Assembly: GCA_964462585.1 (NCBI GenBank)
Contig: CAYXAK010000002.1
Location: forward strand, 11,215 to 75,214
Source of the DNA: Halarsenatibacter sp964462585
GTDB taxonomy: Bacteria; Bacillota; Halanaerobiia; Halanaerobiales; Halarsenatibacteraceae
Length of the DNA: 64,000 nucleotides
Direction: 5' to 3'
The notes beneath the pieces were generated by a model that was given only the letters and a program-made list of their open reading frames with translations, ran no database searches and had not been told where the DNA came from. The translations under genes were made by a program, and so were the position numbers. This document shows, piece by piece, positions 1 through 7,930 of this stretch. Each line of letters starts with the position of its first letter. The first letter of the stretch is position 1.

Positions 1-1375
1 TTAAAGTGGCCACCGCCATGGAGTACGAGCTGGCCGGGGCGGTTGAATCTCTAAATAAAATCAGCAGAAAAAAATATATCAGCAATGAACTGGAGGTCGA
101 GGCCGCCGAGGACCAGGATATCTGTCTGCATAAATATATAGGTGTGACAACAGATAGAGATTATGAGCCCGGTGAGATTGCAGCCGAGGCCCGCAAGAGG
201 GCTGCGGAAGCCAGAGATGCCGGCTTTTCCGAACTTCTGGCCGAGCACAGCGATAAATGGCAGAATATCTGGCAGGATAATGATGTGAGGATAAAAGGTG
301 ACGAGAAAGCCCAGCAGGGCATAAGGTTCAATATTTTCCAACTCCATCAGACCTATACCGGTCATGATCCCCGCCTCAATATCGGTCCCAAAGGGTTTAC
401 AGGCGAGAAATACGGTGGTGCCACCTACTGGGATACCGAGGCTTTTTGTTTTCCCTTCTACCTCAACAGCAAGGATGATGAGATAGCCCGCAATCTGCTC
501 CTCTACCGCTACCGCCATCTTGATAAGGCCCGGGAAAACGCCGATAAACTCGGGCTTGATGGTGCACTCTATCCCATGGTTACCATGAACGGTGAGGAGT
601 GTCACAATGAATGGGAGATAACCTTCGAGGAGATACACCGCAATGCCGCCATAGTCTACGCTATCTACAATTATATCCGCCATACCGGCAACCGCGGCTA
701 TCTGGCCCGATATGGTTTTGAGGTTATAGCTGCAGTGGCGCGCTTCTGGGCCGACCGTGTCCATTACAATCCCCGCAGGGATGTCTATATGATAATCGGT
801 GTGACCGGGCCCAATGAATACGAAAACAACGTGCACAATAACTGGTATACAAACCGCATGGCGGCCTGGTGTCTGGAATATGCTCTGGAGGTCAGAGAAT
901 ACCTCCAGCAGGAGCACCCCGGGCGCCTGCAGGAGCTGGAAGATGAATTGAATCTGGATGAAGAGGAGCTGGAAGACTGGCAGGAGATAGCGGATATGAT
1001 CTATCTGCCCCGCTGGGAGGAGAGGGGTATCATCGAACAGCAGGACGGTTACCGCGATAAAAATCTGAATACAGTCTCAGCCCTCTGCGAAGATGATCTT
1101 CCCCTCAACCAGAACTGGTCCTGGGATAGAATTCTGCGCTCTCCCTATGTAAAACAGGCAGATGTGCTGCAGGGGCTTTATTTTCTCGGTGATCGCTATG
1201 ACAGGGATACTAAAAAGAAAAATTTCGACTTTTACGAACCCAGAACGGTCCACGAGTCCTCTCTGTCTCCCTGCATCTATGCCATCATTGCCGCCGAGAT
1301 AGGCTATACCGAAAAGGCCTATGAGCTCTATCTGCGCACCGCCCGCCTCGATCTGGAGAATGTCAACCGTGACAC
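1..1375 (+). CDS. mapA: Maltose phosphorylase (GH65), partial at both ends
   Basis: Cytoplasmic phosphorolysis of maltose to beta-glucose 1-phosphate and glucose. The visible part covers the end of the N-terminal beta domain, the linker and most of the (alpha/alpha)6 catalytic barrel. Diagnostic motifs are TYWDTEAFCFPFY, MVTMNGEECHNEWEITFEEI and VTGPNEYENNVHNNWYTN; the Glu of GPNEY is the expected general acid. These match the maltose phosphorylase subgroup better than kojibiose or trehalose phosphorylases, a judgement from remembered motifs. The family is usually about 750 residues, so roughly 200 residues lie left of the window, and the C-terminal part is lost in the assembly gap. The frame runs on into the next gene only because the N run keeps phase; that fusion is not real. 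Confidence 0.85.
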
Positions 1376-1475
1376 NNNNNNNNNNNNNNNNNNNNNNNNN
1401 NNNNNNNNNNNNNNNNNNNNNNNNNNNNNNNNNNNNNNNNNNNNNNNNNNNNNNNNNNNNNNNNNNNNNNNNNNN
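1376..1475. other. Assembly gap (100 N)
   Basis: Exactly 100 N, the usual placeholder for a gap of unknown size. The two flanks share no sequence, and the phosphorylase C-terminus and the start of the DUF368 gene are both missing, so real sequence is absent here. Confidence 0.97.
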
Positions 1476-2279
1476 AAGTTAATGCTGCGGCTGTTTCTGG
1501 AAGGAATACCCTTCGGCATTGCCAATACACTGCCCGGCATGAGCGGCGGCACAGTAGCCCTCATTTTCTACATCTATGAGCCACTCATTAAGGCCATAAA
1601 AAATATCAACCTCCCCTTTCTCATACCACTGGGGGGCGGGGCGGCTCTGGGAGCGCTGCTGGGAGCCTCCGTCATCGACCGCATCTTCGCTCTCTATCCC
1701 GGGCCCCTCATGGCGCTTCTGGCCGGGATGATTCTGGCCTCACTGCGCGTGACCTGGCATGAGGCCCGCCGGGAGATCAGCGGTTCCACCGGCAAGAAGA
1801 TAGCTAAGATCATTAATATAGCACTGGTCATTGCCGGCGTGCTGGTTGCTCTCTATTTCACAGGGGGTGAAGGCGGTGACGGCAGCGCCGGACTGCCCTT
1901 CATCTTCGCGGCGAGCTTTCTGGGCTCTGTCACCATGCTTCTGCCCGGCATAAGTGGAGCCAGCCTGATGGTTGTGCTGGGTGTTTACAGACAGGTCATA
2001 ACTGCTATTGCAGGCCTGGATATGCTGGTTATATTCGTCTACGGGCTGGGCACATTGAGCGGACTTCTGCTCTTTGCCTGGCTTTTGAGCTGGCTGATAG
2101 AACGCTACCGCCGCCAGCTCATGTTTCTGCTCAGCGGTCTCATACTGGGATCTGTCTTCGGTGTGATACCCCCCGGTTCCGGAGCTGCGGAGGCAGTCAC
2201 CTTTGTTGTGGGGTTCACACTGGTATTTCGCCTCATATCCTGGACCAGATCAAGGGAGTTTGCAGGAGAAGAGTTTTAA
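1476..2279 (+). CDS. DUF368 membrane protein (PopT-type undecaprenyl-phosphate translocase family), 5' end missing
   Basis: Polytopic inner-membrane protein of the DUF368 family. Members (PopT) were recently implicated in returning undecaprenyl phosphate to the cytoplasmic face for reuse in wall and glycan synthesis; applying that here is inference from family. The visible 267 residues hold about seven hydrophobic segments and two related glycine-rich motifs, ANTLPGMSGGT near the start and TMLLPGISGASL in the middle, the internal repeat typical of the family. The N-terminus is lost in the gap; little seems missing because the first motif normally lies near residue 20-30. It ends 26 nt before the CoA-disulfide reductase start and may be cotranscribed with it. 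Confidence 0.75.
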   Translation, partial: KLMLRLFLEGIPFGIANTLPGMSGGTVALIFYIYEPLIKAIKNINLPFLIPLGGGAALGALLGASVIDRIFALYPGPLMALLAGMILASLRVTWHEARREISGSTGKKIAKIINIALVIAGVLVALYFTGGEGGDGSAGLPFIFAASFLGSVTMLLPGISGASLMVVLGVYRQVITAIAGLDMLVIFVYGLGTLSGLLLFAWLLSWLIERYRRQLMFLLSGLILGSVFGVIPPGSGAAEAVTFVVGFTLVFRLISWTRSREFAGEEF

Positions 2280-2305
2280 ACTCGCATGGACAGGAGGCTT
2301 AAAAA

Positions 2306-3652
2306 ATGAAGATAGTTATCATAGGAGGAGTGGCAGCCGGGACCAGTGCAGCTGCCAAGGCTTCCCGGACCGGAGGAGATCACGAGATAGTTCTGCTGGA
2401 GAGGGATCAGGATATCTCCTATGCAGGATGTGGACTGCCCTATTATATCTCCGGAGTTGTGCCTTCACGGGATAAGCTCATAGCCAATTATCCCGAAGAA
2501 TTCTCCGAGAGATATGATGTGGATGTGAGGACAGGCCACGAGGTTACGGAGATAGATGCGGAGAACAAGACTGTCAAATACACGGATCTGGCCCGGGATC
2601 TGTCTTCAAGTGAAGATTACGATAGATTGATAATTGCCACCGGAGCTTCACCTTTTCTGCCGCCCATAGAGGGCATTGAAAATGATAATGTGCTGACACT
2701 GCGCACTGTAAAAGATGCAGATCAACTGAAGAGAGCTGCCAGCGATCTCAAACACGATAGGGTCTGCATCGTGGGGGCGGGGCTGGTGGGGCTGGAGATG
2801 GCCGAGGCTTTTTCCGAGCTTGATATGGAGGTTACGGTGATTGAGCAGAGAGAGCATGTGCTGCCGATGCTGCCGGCCGAGCTGGCTGAAGAGCTGGAGG
2901 AGCATCTGATCTCACAGGGTGTAAATCTGGTGCTGGACGATGGTGTCAGCGAATTTGCCGGTGAGGGTGAAGTCGAGAGTGTCATCACCTCCAGCGGCCG
3001 CACAATCCCGACCGATCTGGTGCAGGTATCTGTGGGTATAAAACCCAATTCCCGCCTGGCCGAAGAGGCCGGTGTGAGTCCAGGGGCAGCCGGGGCCATC
3101 GGTGTCAATGATAAAATGGAGACAGATACAGAGGATATCTATGCCTGCGGGGATTGTGCGGAGACCACCAATCTCATCACTGGTGAGAAGGCCTGGGTTC
3201 CCCTGGGCTCAACTGCCAACAAGCAGGGCAGAGCTGCCGGGGCAAATGCAGCCGGTGGAGATGAAAGACATAGAGGTGTTCTCAAGACCGGGATCACCAA
3301 AGTTTTCGATTATACTGCTGCTGCCACCGGCCTCAAAGAGGAAGAGGCAACAGAGGCTGGATTTGATCCCGCTGTGATTACGGTCAACGTACCAAATCAC
3401 GCCGGCTATTTTCCCGGCTATAAACATTTCACACTGCGGGGGGTTTTTGATACCGGATCAGGGCGCATTCTGGGAGCGGCGGCCGTCGGTGAAGATGGTG
3501 TGAATAAGAGAATCGATGTTCTGGCCTCGGCGATCTACAGCGAACAGACCGCCGAGGATCTCTTTCAGATGGATCTCGGTTACGCGCCTCCCTATTCCAC
3601 TCCCAAAGATCCTGTGGCTGTGCTGGGTATGGTGGCCGGAAAGAAGCTTTGA
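2306..3652 (+). CDS. CoA-disulfide reductase / NADH oxidase family flavoprotein
   Basis: FAD-dependent pyridine nucleotide-disulfide oxidoreductase of 448 residues, the single-cysteine subfamily that includes CoA-disulfide reductase and water-forming NADH oxidase. An N-terminal FAD dinucleotide fold (IIGGVAAGTSAAAKA) is followed by SYAGCGLPYY with the redox-active Cys42, then the NAD fold (CIVGAGLVGLEMAEAF), the second FAD motif (IYACGDCAE) and a C-terminal dimerisation domain ending DLGYAPPYSTPKDP. ATG 2306 has the ribosome site AGGAGG eight bases upstream. Which acceptor is used (CoA disulfide, oxygen, polysulfide) cannot be read from the sequence. It faces the tlpA-like gene tail to tail with 22 nt between. 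Confidence 0.85.
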   Translation: MKIVIIGGVAAGTSAAAKASRTGGDHEIVLLERDQDISYAGCGLPYYISGVVPSRDKLIANYPEEFSERYDVDVRTGHEVTEIDAENKTVKYTDLARDLSSSEDYDRLIIATGASPFLPPIEGIENDNVLTLRTVKDADQLKRAASDLKHDRVCIVGAGLVGLEMAEAFSELDMEVTVIEQREHVLPMLPAELAEELEEHLISQGVNLVLDDGVSEFAGEGEVESVITSSGRTIPTDLVQVSVGIKPNSRLAEEAGVSPGAAGAIGVNDKMETDTEDIYACGDCAETTNLITGEKAWVPLGSTANKQGRAAGANAAGGDERHRGVLKTGITKVFDYTAAATGLKEEEATEAGFDPAVITVNVPNHAGYFPGYKHFTLRGVFDTGSGRILGAAAVGEDGVNKRIDVLASAIYSEQTAEDLFQMDLGYAPPYSTPKDPVAVLGMVAGKKL

Positions 3653-3674
3653 TGGTAGGGATCGATGGCTAATA

Positions 3675-4208
3675 TCAGTTGAGCTCCAGCAGCTCCAGCT
3701 TCTGCTCATAGCTCATAGGACCTACATGCCTTTCCAGGATGGTGTTATTTTCATCATCCAGTATAAAGGTGGTCGGTACACCGCGAACCATGTAGAGGCC
3801 GGCCGTCTCCTGATCATCGTCCATCAGCACTGTGAAATCATAACCACCCTCTTCCATATAGGAGCTGATCTCAGAGGCCGATTCACCTATATTGACAGTG
3901 AGCACAATGGCTTCATCTTCATACTCATCCTCGATCTGCTGCAGATCCGGCATCTCCTCACCGCAGACAGGGCACCAGGTTGTCCAGAAATTCAGCAGAA
4001 CCATATCGTCAGCATACTGATTCAATGAAACTTCCTCCTGGCTGTCGGGCTCGGTCAGCGTGAAATCTGGGGCCTGGTCTCCGGGAAATGCTCCCTCTTC
4101 GGCCTGGAGCGAAAAAGAGAATGTGAGCATAAAACCGAGTGTGAAGATCAGGGCAAAAACCAGAATTCGGGACAGATCCGGGTGGTTTAATCTGGAGCTT
4201 TTATTCAT
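3675..4208 (-). CDS. TlpA/ResA-like membrane-anchored thiol-disulfide oxidoreductase
   Basis: Extracytoplasmic thioredoxin-fold protein. A hydrophobic segment at about residues 14-34 anchors or exports it, followed by a TlpA/AhpC-type fold with the redox motif WCPVC (Cys79, Cys82) and a cis-proline loop VRGVPTTF. ResA-type proteins take electrons from CcdA and reduce exported cysteines. An upstream in-frame GTG (4217) lies inside the ribosome-binding site, whereas ATG 4208 has AGGAGG eight bases upstream, so ATG 4208 is the start. It lies 33 nt downstream of ccdA on the same strand, the expected donor pair. No cytochrome c or ccs gene is nearby, so a general thiol role is as likely as cytochrome c maturation. 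Confidence 0.82.
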   Translation of the reverse strand: MNKSSRLNHPDLSRILVFALIFTLGFMLTFSFSLQAEEGAFPGDQAPDFTLTEPDSQEEVSLNQYADDMVLLNFWTTWCPVCGEEMPDLQQIEDEYEDEAIVLTVNIGESASEISSYMEEGGYDFTVLMDDDQETAGLYMVRGVPTTFILDDENNTILERHVGPMSYEQKLELLELN

Positions 4209-4241
4209 TTTCCGCACCTCCTTGTATTCCCCAGGGCAGAA

Positions 4242-4964
4242 TTACCAGGGCAGAAAAGAAGCGGGGGATTGGCTCAGCATTGTAAAATGACCTGTGAAGA
4301 TGAGTATACCGACCAGAACTATGAGCAGGCCGGCTGCTTTTTTGATCAGGGGAAGCCGGGATTTTAGACTTTCGAATCCATCCATGAACTTTTCCATGAA
4401 TATTGTGATCGTGATCAGCGGCAGTGATAATCCCAGAGAAAAAACCGCCAGCATTAAAGCCCCGGCTGTCAGTGTTTCGGCGGTGCCGGCATATATCAGA
4501 ATAGAACTCAATACAGGTCCGACACAGGGCGTCCAGGCCAGGGCGATAACAAGCCCCAGCAGGAAAGCCCGGGGATAACGGTGCAGCCAGTCCGGGGGCC
4601 GGATATCTATCTGTCTTCTGAAAATATTGGAGGAGAAGAGGCCGGCCATATTGAGTCCCAGAATAATAACGATCACGCCCCCGACCTGCCTGAGAAGCTG
4701 CTGGCGGGCCAGAAGTTCCCGGCCCAGCCAGGAAGCGGTAAGCCCCAGCAGTGTGAAAATGATGGTGAAACCGGAGATGAAGAAGAGCGAGGGCAGCAGA
4801 AGCTTTGATCTTCTACCACTGCTGTCTTTTTCTTTCAGCTCTTCTATGCTGTAATCGCCGGCCAGATAGCCCAGATATGAGGGCAGAAGGGGGACTATAC
4901 AGGGGGAGAAGAAGGTGAGAATTCCGGCCACAAAAGCTATCCCCAGAGAGATTTCCGGCTGCAA
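4242..4964 (-). CDS. ccdA: CcdA-type thiol electron transporter
   Basis: Six-helix inner-membrane protein that carries reducing equivalents from cytoplasmic thioredoxin to extracytoplasmic partners. The two conserved cysteines sit in FFSPCIVPLLPSY (Cys22) and LAWTPCVGPVLSS (Cys147), each in a proline-flanked helix as in CcdA/DsbD. An ATG at 5009 would add 15 polar residues with no ribosome site; TTG 4964 follows AAGGAGG with eight bases of spacing and begins just before the first helix, so TTG is chosen. Followed by the TlpA-like gene and divergent from trxA, giving donor, transporter and acceptor in one place. A promoter sits at 5037-5065. Confidence 0.83.
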   Translation of the reverse strand: MQPEISLGIAFVAGILTFFSPCIVPLLPSYLGYLAGDYSIEELKEKDSSGRRSKLLLPSLFFISGFTIIFTLLGLTASWLGRELLARQQLLRQVGGVIVIILGLNMAGLFSSNIFRRQIDIRPPDWLHRYPRAFLLGLVIALAWTPCVGPVLSSILIYAGTAETLTAGALMLAVFSLGLSLPLITITIFMEKFMDGFESLKSRLPLIKKAAGLLIVLVGILIFTGHFTMLSQSPASFLPW

Positions 4965-5036
4965 AATTTTTGCCTCCTTCAGACTGAAATGTTGATGCTG
5001 CCAGATCATTGAACTGTCAGCTGCAGTCTGGATAAA

Positions 5037-5065
5037 ATTATATCACAGGCAGGCATAAATGACAA
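5037..5065 (-). promoter_or_regulatory. Promoter for ccdA-tlpA
   Basis: Read on the minus strand: TTGTCA (5060-5065), 17 bases, then TATAAT (5037-5042) preceded by TGA, giving the extended -10 TGATATAAT. Spacing and both boxes fit a housekeeping sigma factor. It fires away from trxA. Confidence 0.7.
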
Positions 5066-5203
5066 TTCTGATGGAATAAATCAATTTTTAATGTTTTTTT
5101 ATGTATTCCGTTTAACATACTTTTTTTGTGCAGCCATATATGATAATATGGTGAAAGCAAAATGTTTACAATTCTATTCACGTAAATTGAGGGGGATTAA
5201 TCT

Positions 5204-5527
5204 ATGAGTGAACCTATTGAAGTAACTGATGAGAACTTTGAAGAGGAAGTGCTGGAAGCCGACAGACCGGTACTGGTCGATTTCTGGGCCTCCTGGTGCG
5301 GACCCTGTAAGATGCTGGCCCCGGTTATAGAGGAGATTGCTGATAATTACGATGATGAGCTTAAAGTCTGCAAGCTGAATGTGGATGAAAATCAGGAGGT
5401 GGCTTCAAAGTTTGAGGTCATGAGCATTCCCACCATGATCGTATTTAACGAGGGAGAGATCGACAATAAACTCGTGGGATATATGCCCAAGGGCAGGCTG
5501 CTCAAGGAACTGGAACTGGCCCAATAA
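5204..5527 (+). CDS. trxA: Thioredoxin
   Basis: Cytoplasmic thioredoxin of 107 residues, the normal family length. The active site WCGPC has Cys32 and Cys35, the cis-proline loop is SIPTMIVF, and the buried acidic residue is in VDFWASW. ATG 5204 has GAGGGGG about nine bases upstream. It is divergent from ccdA and would be the natural electron source for it. A likely promoter lies in the AT-rich 5100-5150 stretch (TGATAAT near 5141), but no well-spaced -35 box was found. The strongly acidic composition matches the other proteins here. Confidence 0.95.
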   Translation: MSEPIEVTDENFEEEVLEADRPVLVDFWASWCGPCKMLAPVIEEIADNYDDELKVCKLNVDENQEVASKFEVMSIPTMIVFNEGEIDNKLVGYMPKGRLLKELELAQ

Positions 5528-5572
5528 GTGAGCGGATAGATGATCGAATAAAATCCAGGCCATTGCCATCCG

Positions 5573-5602
5573 GGGCAGGAAAACCTGGGAGTTTTTCTGC
5601 CC
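5573..5602. other. Perfect 12-bp hairpin downstream of trxA
   Basis: GGGCAGGAAAAC (5573-5584) pairs over its full 12 bases (one G-T wobble) with GTTTTTCTGCCC (5591-5602) around a 6-base loop. No T run follows, so it is not a textbook intrinsic terminator, but it may end or protect the trxA transcript. Confidence 0.55.
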
Positions 5603-5671
5603 TGATGTTATGGCCATTAATGTGAAAAAATTCATAATATCTGCATCTGCCCGGGTTTTGCGATCCCGTTC

Positions 5672-5696
5672 GGGAAAAAATACAGGATTTTTTCCC
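5672..5696. other. Perfect 10-bp hairpin before the flavodoxin-like gene
   Basis: GGGAAAAAAT (5672-5681) and ATTTTTTCCC (5687-5696) form an uninterrupted 10-bp stem with a 5-base loop. The left arm overlaps an alternative small pairing CCCG/CGGG (5665-5674), so two exclusive folds are possible. Confidence 0.5.
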
Positions 5697-5796
5697 TGAG
5701 GGTGGAAATAAATAAATAGGGAGTCAGATACAGTTTTCAGACCGGGAGACGGACTTTTTCGACAGCATGATTGAAGGAAGGAGAGGGCGGAAGCTG

Positions 5797-6201
5797 ATGA
5801 AGAAAATACTCGTCATTCATTCACAGGAGGGTGGAGCGGTCGAGGTGGCCCGCGGGATCAAAGAGGGTGCGGAAAATCAGGGCCATAGAGTCGATATCAT
5901 AAAGGCCTCTGTCAGGGGGGAGGAGATAAGCTTTCATCCCTATGATCTGGTTATAGTCGGCAGCCCCAAAACGGGTCTGATCAAGGGCCGGCCTGCTGCC
6001 GATATAGCCCCCACACTGGAGCGCTGCAAGCGAACTGTGGGCCAGGAATGCTATGCATATATAACCCCCTCGCTCATCGGCAGCACCAGAGCATTGCGCA
6101 ATTTAATGGAGGAGATGGAAAAGCATGGCTGTGTGGTCAGGGATTTTGCCACACTGAAAAAGAAAGAGGAGGGAATGGAATTTGCCCGTGAGAGAATATA
6201 G
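5797..6201 (+). CDS. Flavodoxin-like protein, function unknown
   Basis: Small cytoplasmic protein of 134 residues with a flavodoxin-type start, ILVIHSQEGGAVEVARGI, where the phosphate loop would lie, then a strand LVIVGSPKTGLIKGRP and a later ITPSLIGSTRALRNL. The loop resembles the flavodoxin family but lacks the usual T/S-x-T-G-x-T pattern, so FMN binding is uncertain. ATG 5797 opens with MKKILVI; the in-frame ATG at 5767 lacks a ribosome site. No obvious partner: it is followed 36 nt later by argS. Confidence 0.6.
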   Translation: MKKILVIHSQEGGAVEVARGIKEGAENQGHRVDIIKASVRGEEISFHPYDLVIVGSPKTGLIKGRPAADIAPTLERCKRTVGQECYAYITPSLIGSTRALRNLMEEMEKHGCVVRDFATLKKKEEGMEFARERI

Positions 6202-6236
6202 GCCCAACAAGTATAAGGAATTCAGGAAGGAGTGCA

Positions 6237-7916
6237 GTGCAGTTTATGTCTTTTAATCCCGTCAGAGAGATAGAGGAAGAGCTGATCGAAGTACTGGAAA
6301 AAGCCAGGGATAGAGTGCTGGCAGATGATCTGGATGGTGAAGAGCTCCCTCCGATTGAGGTTGAGGTTCCGCGCGAGGATGAGCACGGCGATTATGCCAG
6401 CAATCTGGCTCTGTCCCTGGGCGGCAAACTGGAAAAAAACCCCCGCCAGCTGGCAGAGGAGATCTCAGCTGAGATCGATTCTGAACTCGTGGAGAGGGTC
6501 GAGGTGGCCGGACCGGGTTTTATCAATTTCTGGCTGGATGAGTCCTGGCTCTATGGGACTGCACGTCATATCACAGAGCTGGGAGAGGATTACGGCCGCA
6601 CCGATTATGGCCGGGGTGAGAGAGTTCAGGTTGAATTTGTCAGTGTAAACCCCACCGGTCCCCTGCATGTGGGGCACAGCCGGGGTGCCGTTGTCGGAGA
6701 TACACTGGCATCCATTATGGACAGAGCCGGTTTTGAGGTTGAGAGAGAATACCTCATAAATGATGCCGGCAATCAGATGGATCTTCTGGGCCGCTCTACA
6801 TATCTCCGCTATCTGGAGCTCTTCGGTGAGGAGATAGAGATGCCCGAGAACAGCTACAGGGGAGATTACGTAAAGGATATAGCCCGTGAGCTCAGGGATG
6901 AGCATGGTTCTAAGCTGAGAGAGATCGAGGAGGAAGCAGTCGAGATAGCCCGGGAATTTGCCTATGAACGCGTGCTGGCCATCATCAAAAGAGATCTAAA
7001 TGATTTCGGCATAGAATTTGACAACTGGTTCAGCGAGAGAACACTGCATGAAGAAGGACGCATAGAAAAGGCTGTGGAGACACTGCGCGAGAAAGGCTAT
7101 ATCTATGAAGAGGAAGGGGCCACCTGGTTTGCAGCTTCTGAGCTCGGAGATGACAAGGACAGGGTGGTCATAAAATCCGACGGTTCCCCCACCTATATGG
7201 GGGCAGATATCGCCTACCATCAGGACAAAGTTGACCGGGGTTTCGATAAGCTCATAAACGTCTGGGGGGCCGATCACCACGGCTACATAGATCGGATGAA
7301 AGCCTCTATCGAAGCCCTGGGCTATGACCGCGATATGCTGGAGATAATAATTGTGCAGATGGTCAATCTCATCCGGGGTGGGGAGACACTGCCCATGTCC
7401 AAGCGCGAGGGTGAGTTTGTCACCATGCGCGAGCTGATGGAGGAAGTGGGCCTGGATGCAGCCCGCTATTTCTTCATCATGCGCAGCACTGACAGCCATT
7501 TCGATTTTGATCTGGACCTGGCCCGGGAGGAATCGACCGACAACCCGGTCTACTATATCCAGTATGCACATGCCCGCATCTGCAGCATGCTGGAAAGAGC
7601 TGATGAAGAACTGCAGGCAGATGCAGACGGTGCCGAACTTGAGCTTCTGGACAGTGAGGCAGAAAAGGAGCTGCTGGAATATCTGGCCTGCTTTCCCGAG
7701 GAGATCAGGGAGGCGGCCCGTCTTAGAGCTCCCCACAGGCTGGCAAATTATATCTATGATCTGGCCAATGCCTTCCACGTCTTCTACAACAAGTGTCAGG
7801 TTCTGAGCGATGATCGCCAGCAGAGCCTGGCCCGGCTCAAACTCGTTCAGGCCACCCGGCAGGTGCTCGTAAATGCTCTCGATCTCATAGGCGTGTCCGC
7901 ACCGGAAGAGATGTGA
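6237..7916 (+). CDS. argS: Arginyl-tRNA synthetase
   Basis: Class I aminoacyl-tRNA synthetase charging tRNA-Arg. The N-terminal ArgS additional domain spans about residues 8-95. The Rossmann core follows with NPTGPLHVGHSRG (the HIGH-type motif, His144-His147), and MSKRE near residue 386 replaces KMSKS, which is normal in ArgS. The C-terminal DALR anticodon-binding domain ends the 559-residue protein, the usual length. The start is uncertain: GTG 6237 lies four bases after AAGGAG and ATG 6246 lies thirteen after. The stop codon overlaps the pyrG ribosome site, so the two genes are translationally linked. Confidence 0.95.
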   Translation: MQFMSFNPVREIEEELIEVLEKARDRVLADDLDGEELPPIEVEVPREDEHGDYASNLALSLGGKLEKNPRQLAEEISAEIDSELVERVEVAGPGFINFWLDESWLYGTARHITELGEDYGRTDYGRGERVQVEFVSVNPTGPLHVGHSRGAVVGDTLASIMDRAGFEVEREYLINDAGNQMDLLGRSTYLRYLELFGEEIEMPENSYRGDYVKDIARELRDEHGSKLREIEEEAVEIAREFAYERVLAIIKRDLNDFGIEFDNWFSERTLHEEGRIEKAVETLREKGYIYEEEGATWFAASELGDDKDRVVIKSDGSPTYMGADIAYHQDKVDRGFDKLINVWGADHHGYIDRMKASIEALGYDRDMLEIIIVQMVNLIRGGETLPMSKREGEFVTMRELMEEVGLDAARYFFIMRSTDSHFDFDLDLAREESTDNPVYYIQYAHARICSMLERADEELQADADGAELELLDSEAEKELLEYLACFPEEIREAARLRAPHRLANYIYDLANAFHVFYNKCQVLSDDRQQSLARLKLVQATRQVLVNALDLIGVSAPEEM

Positions 7917-7930
7917 GGGGGATGAGTCAG

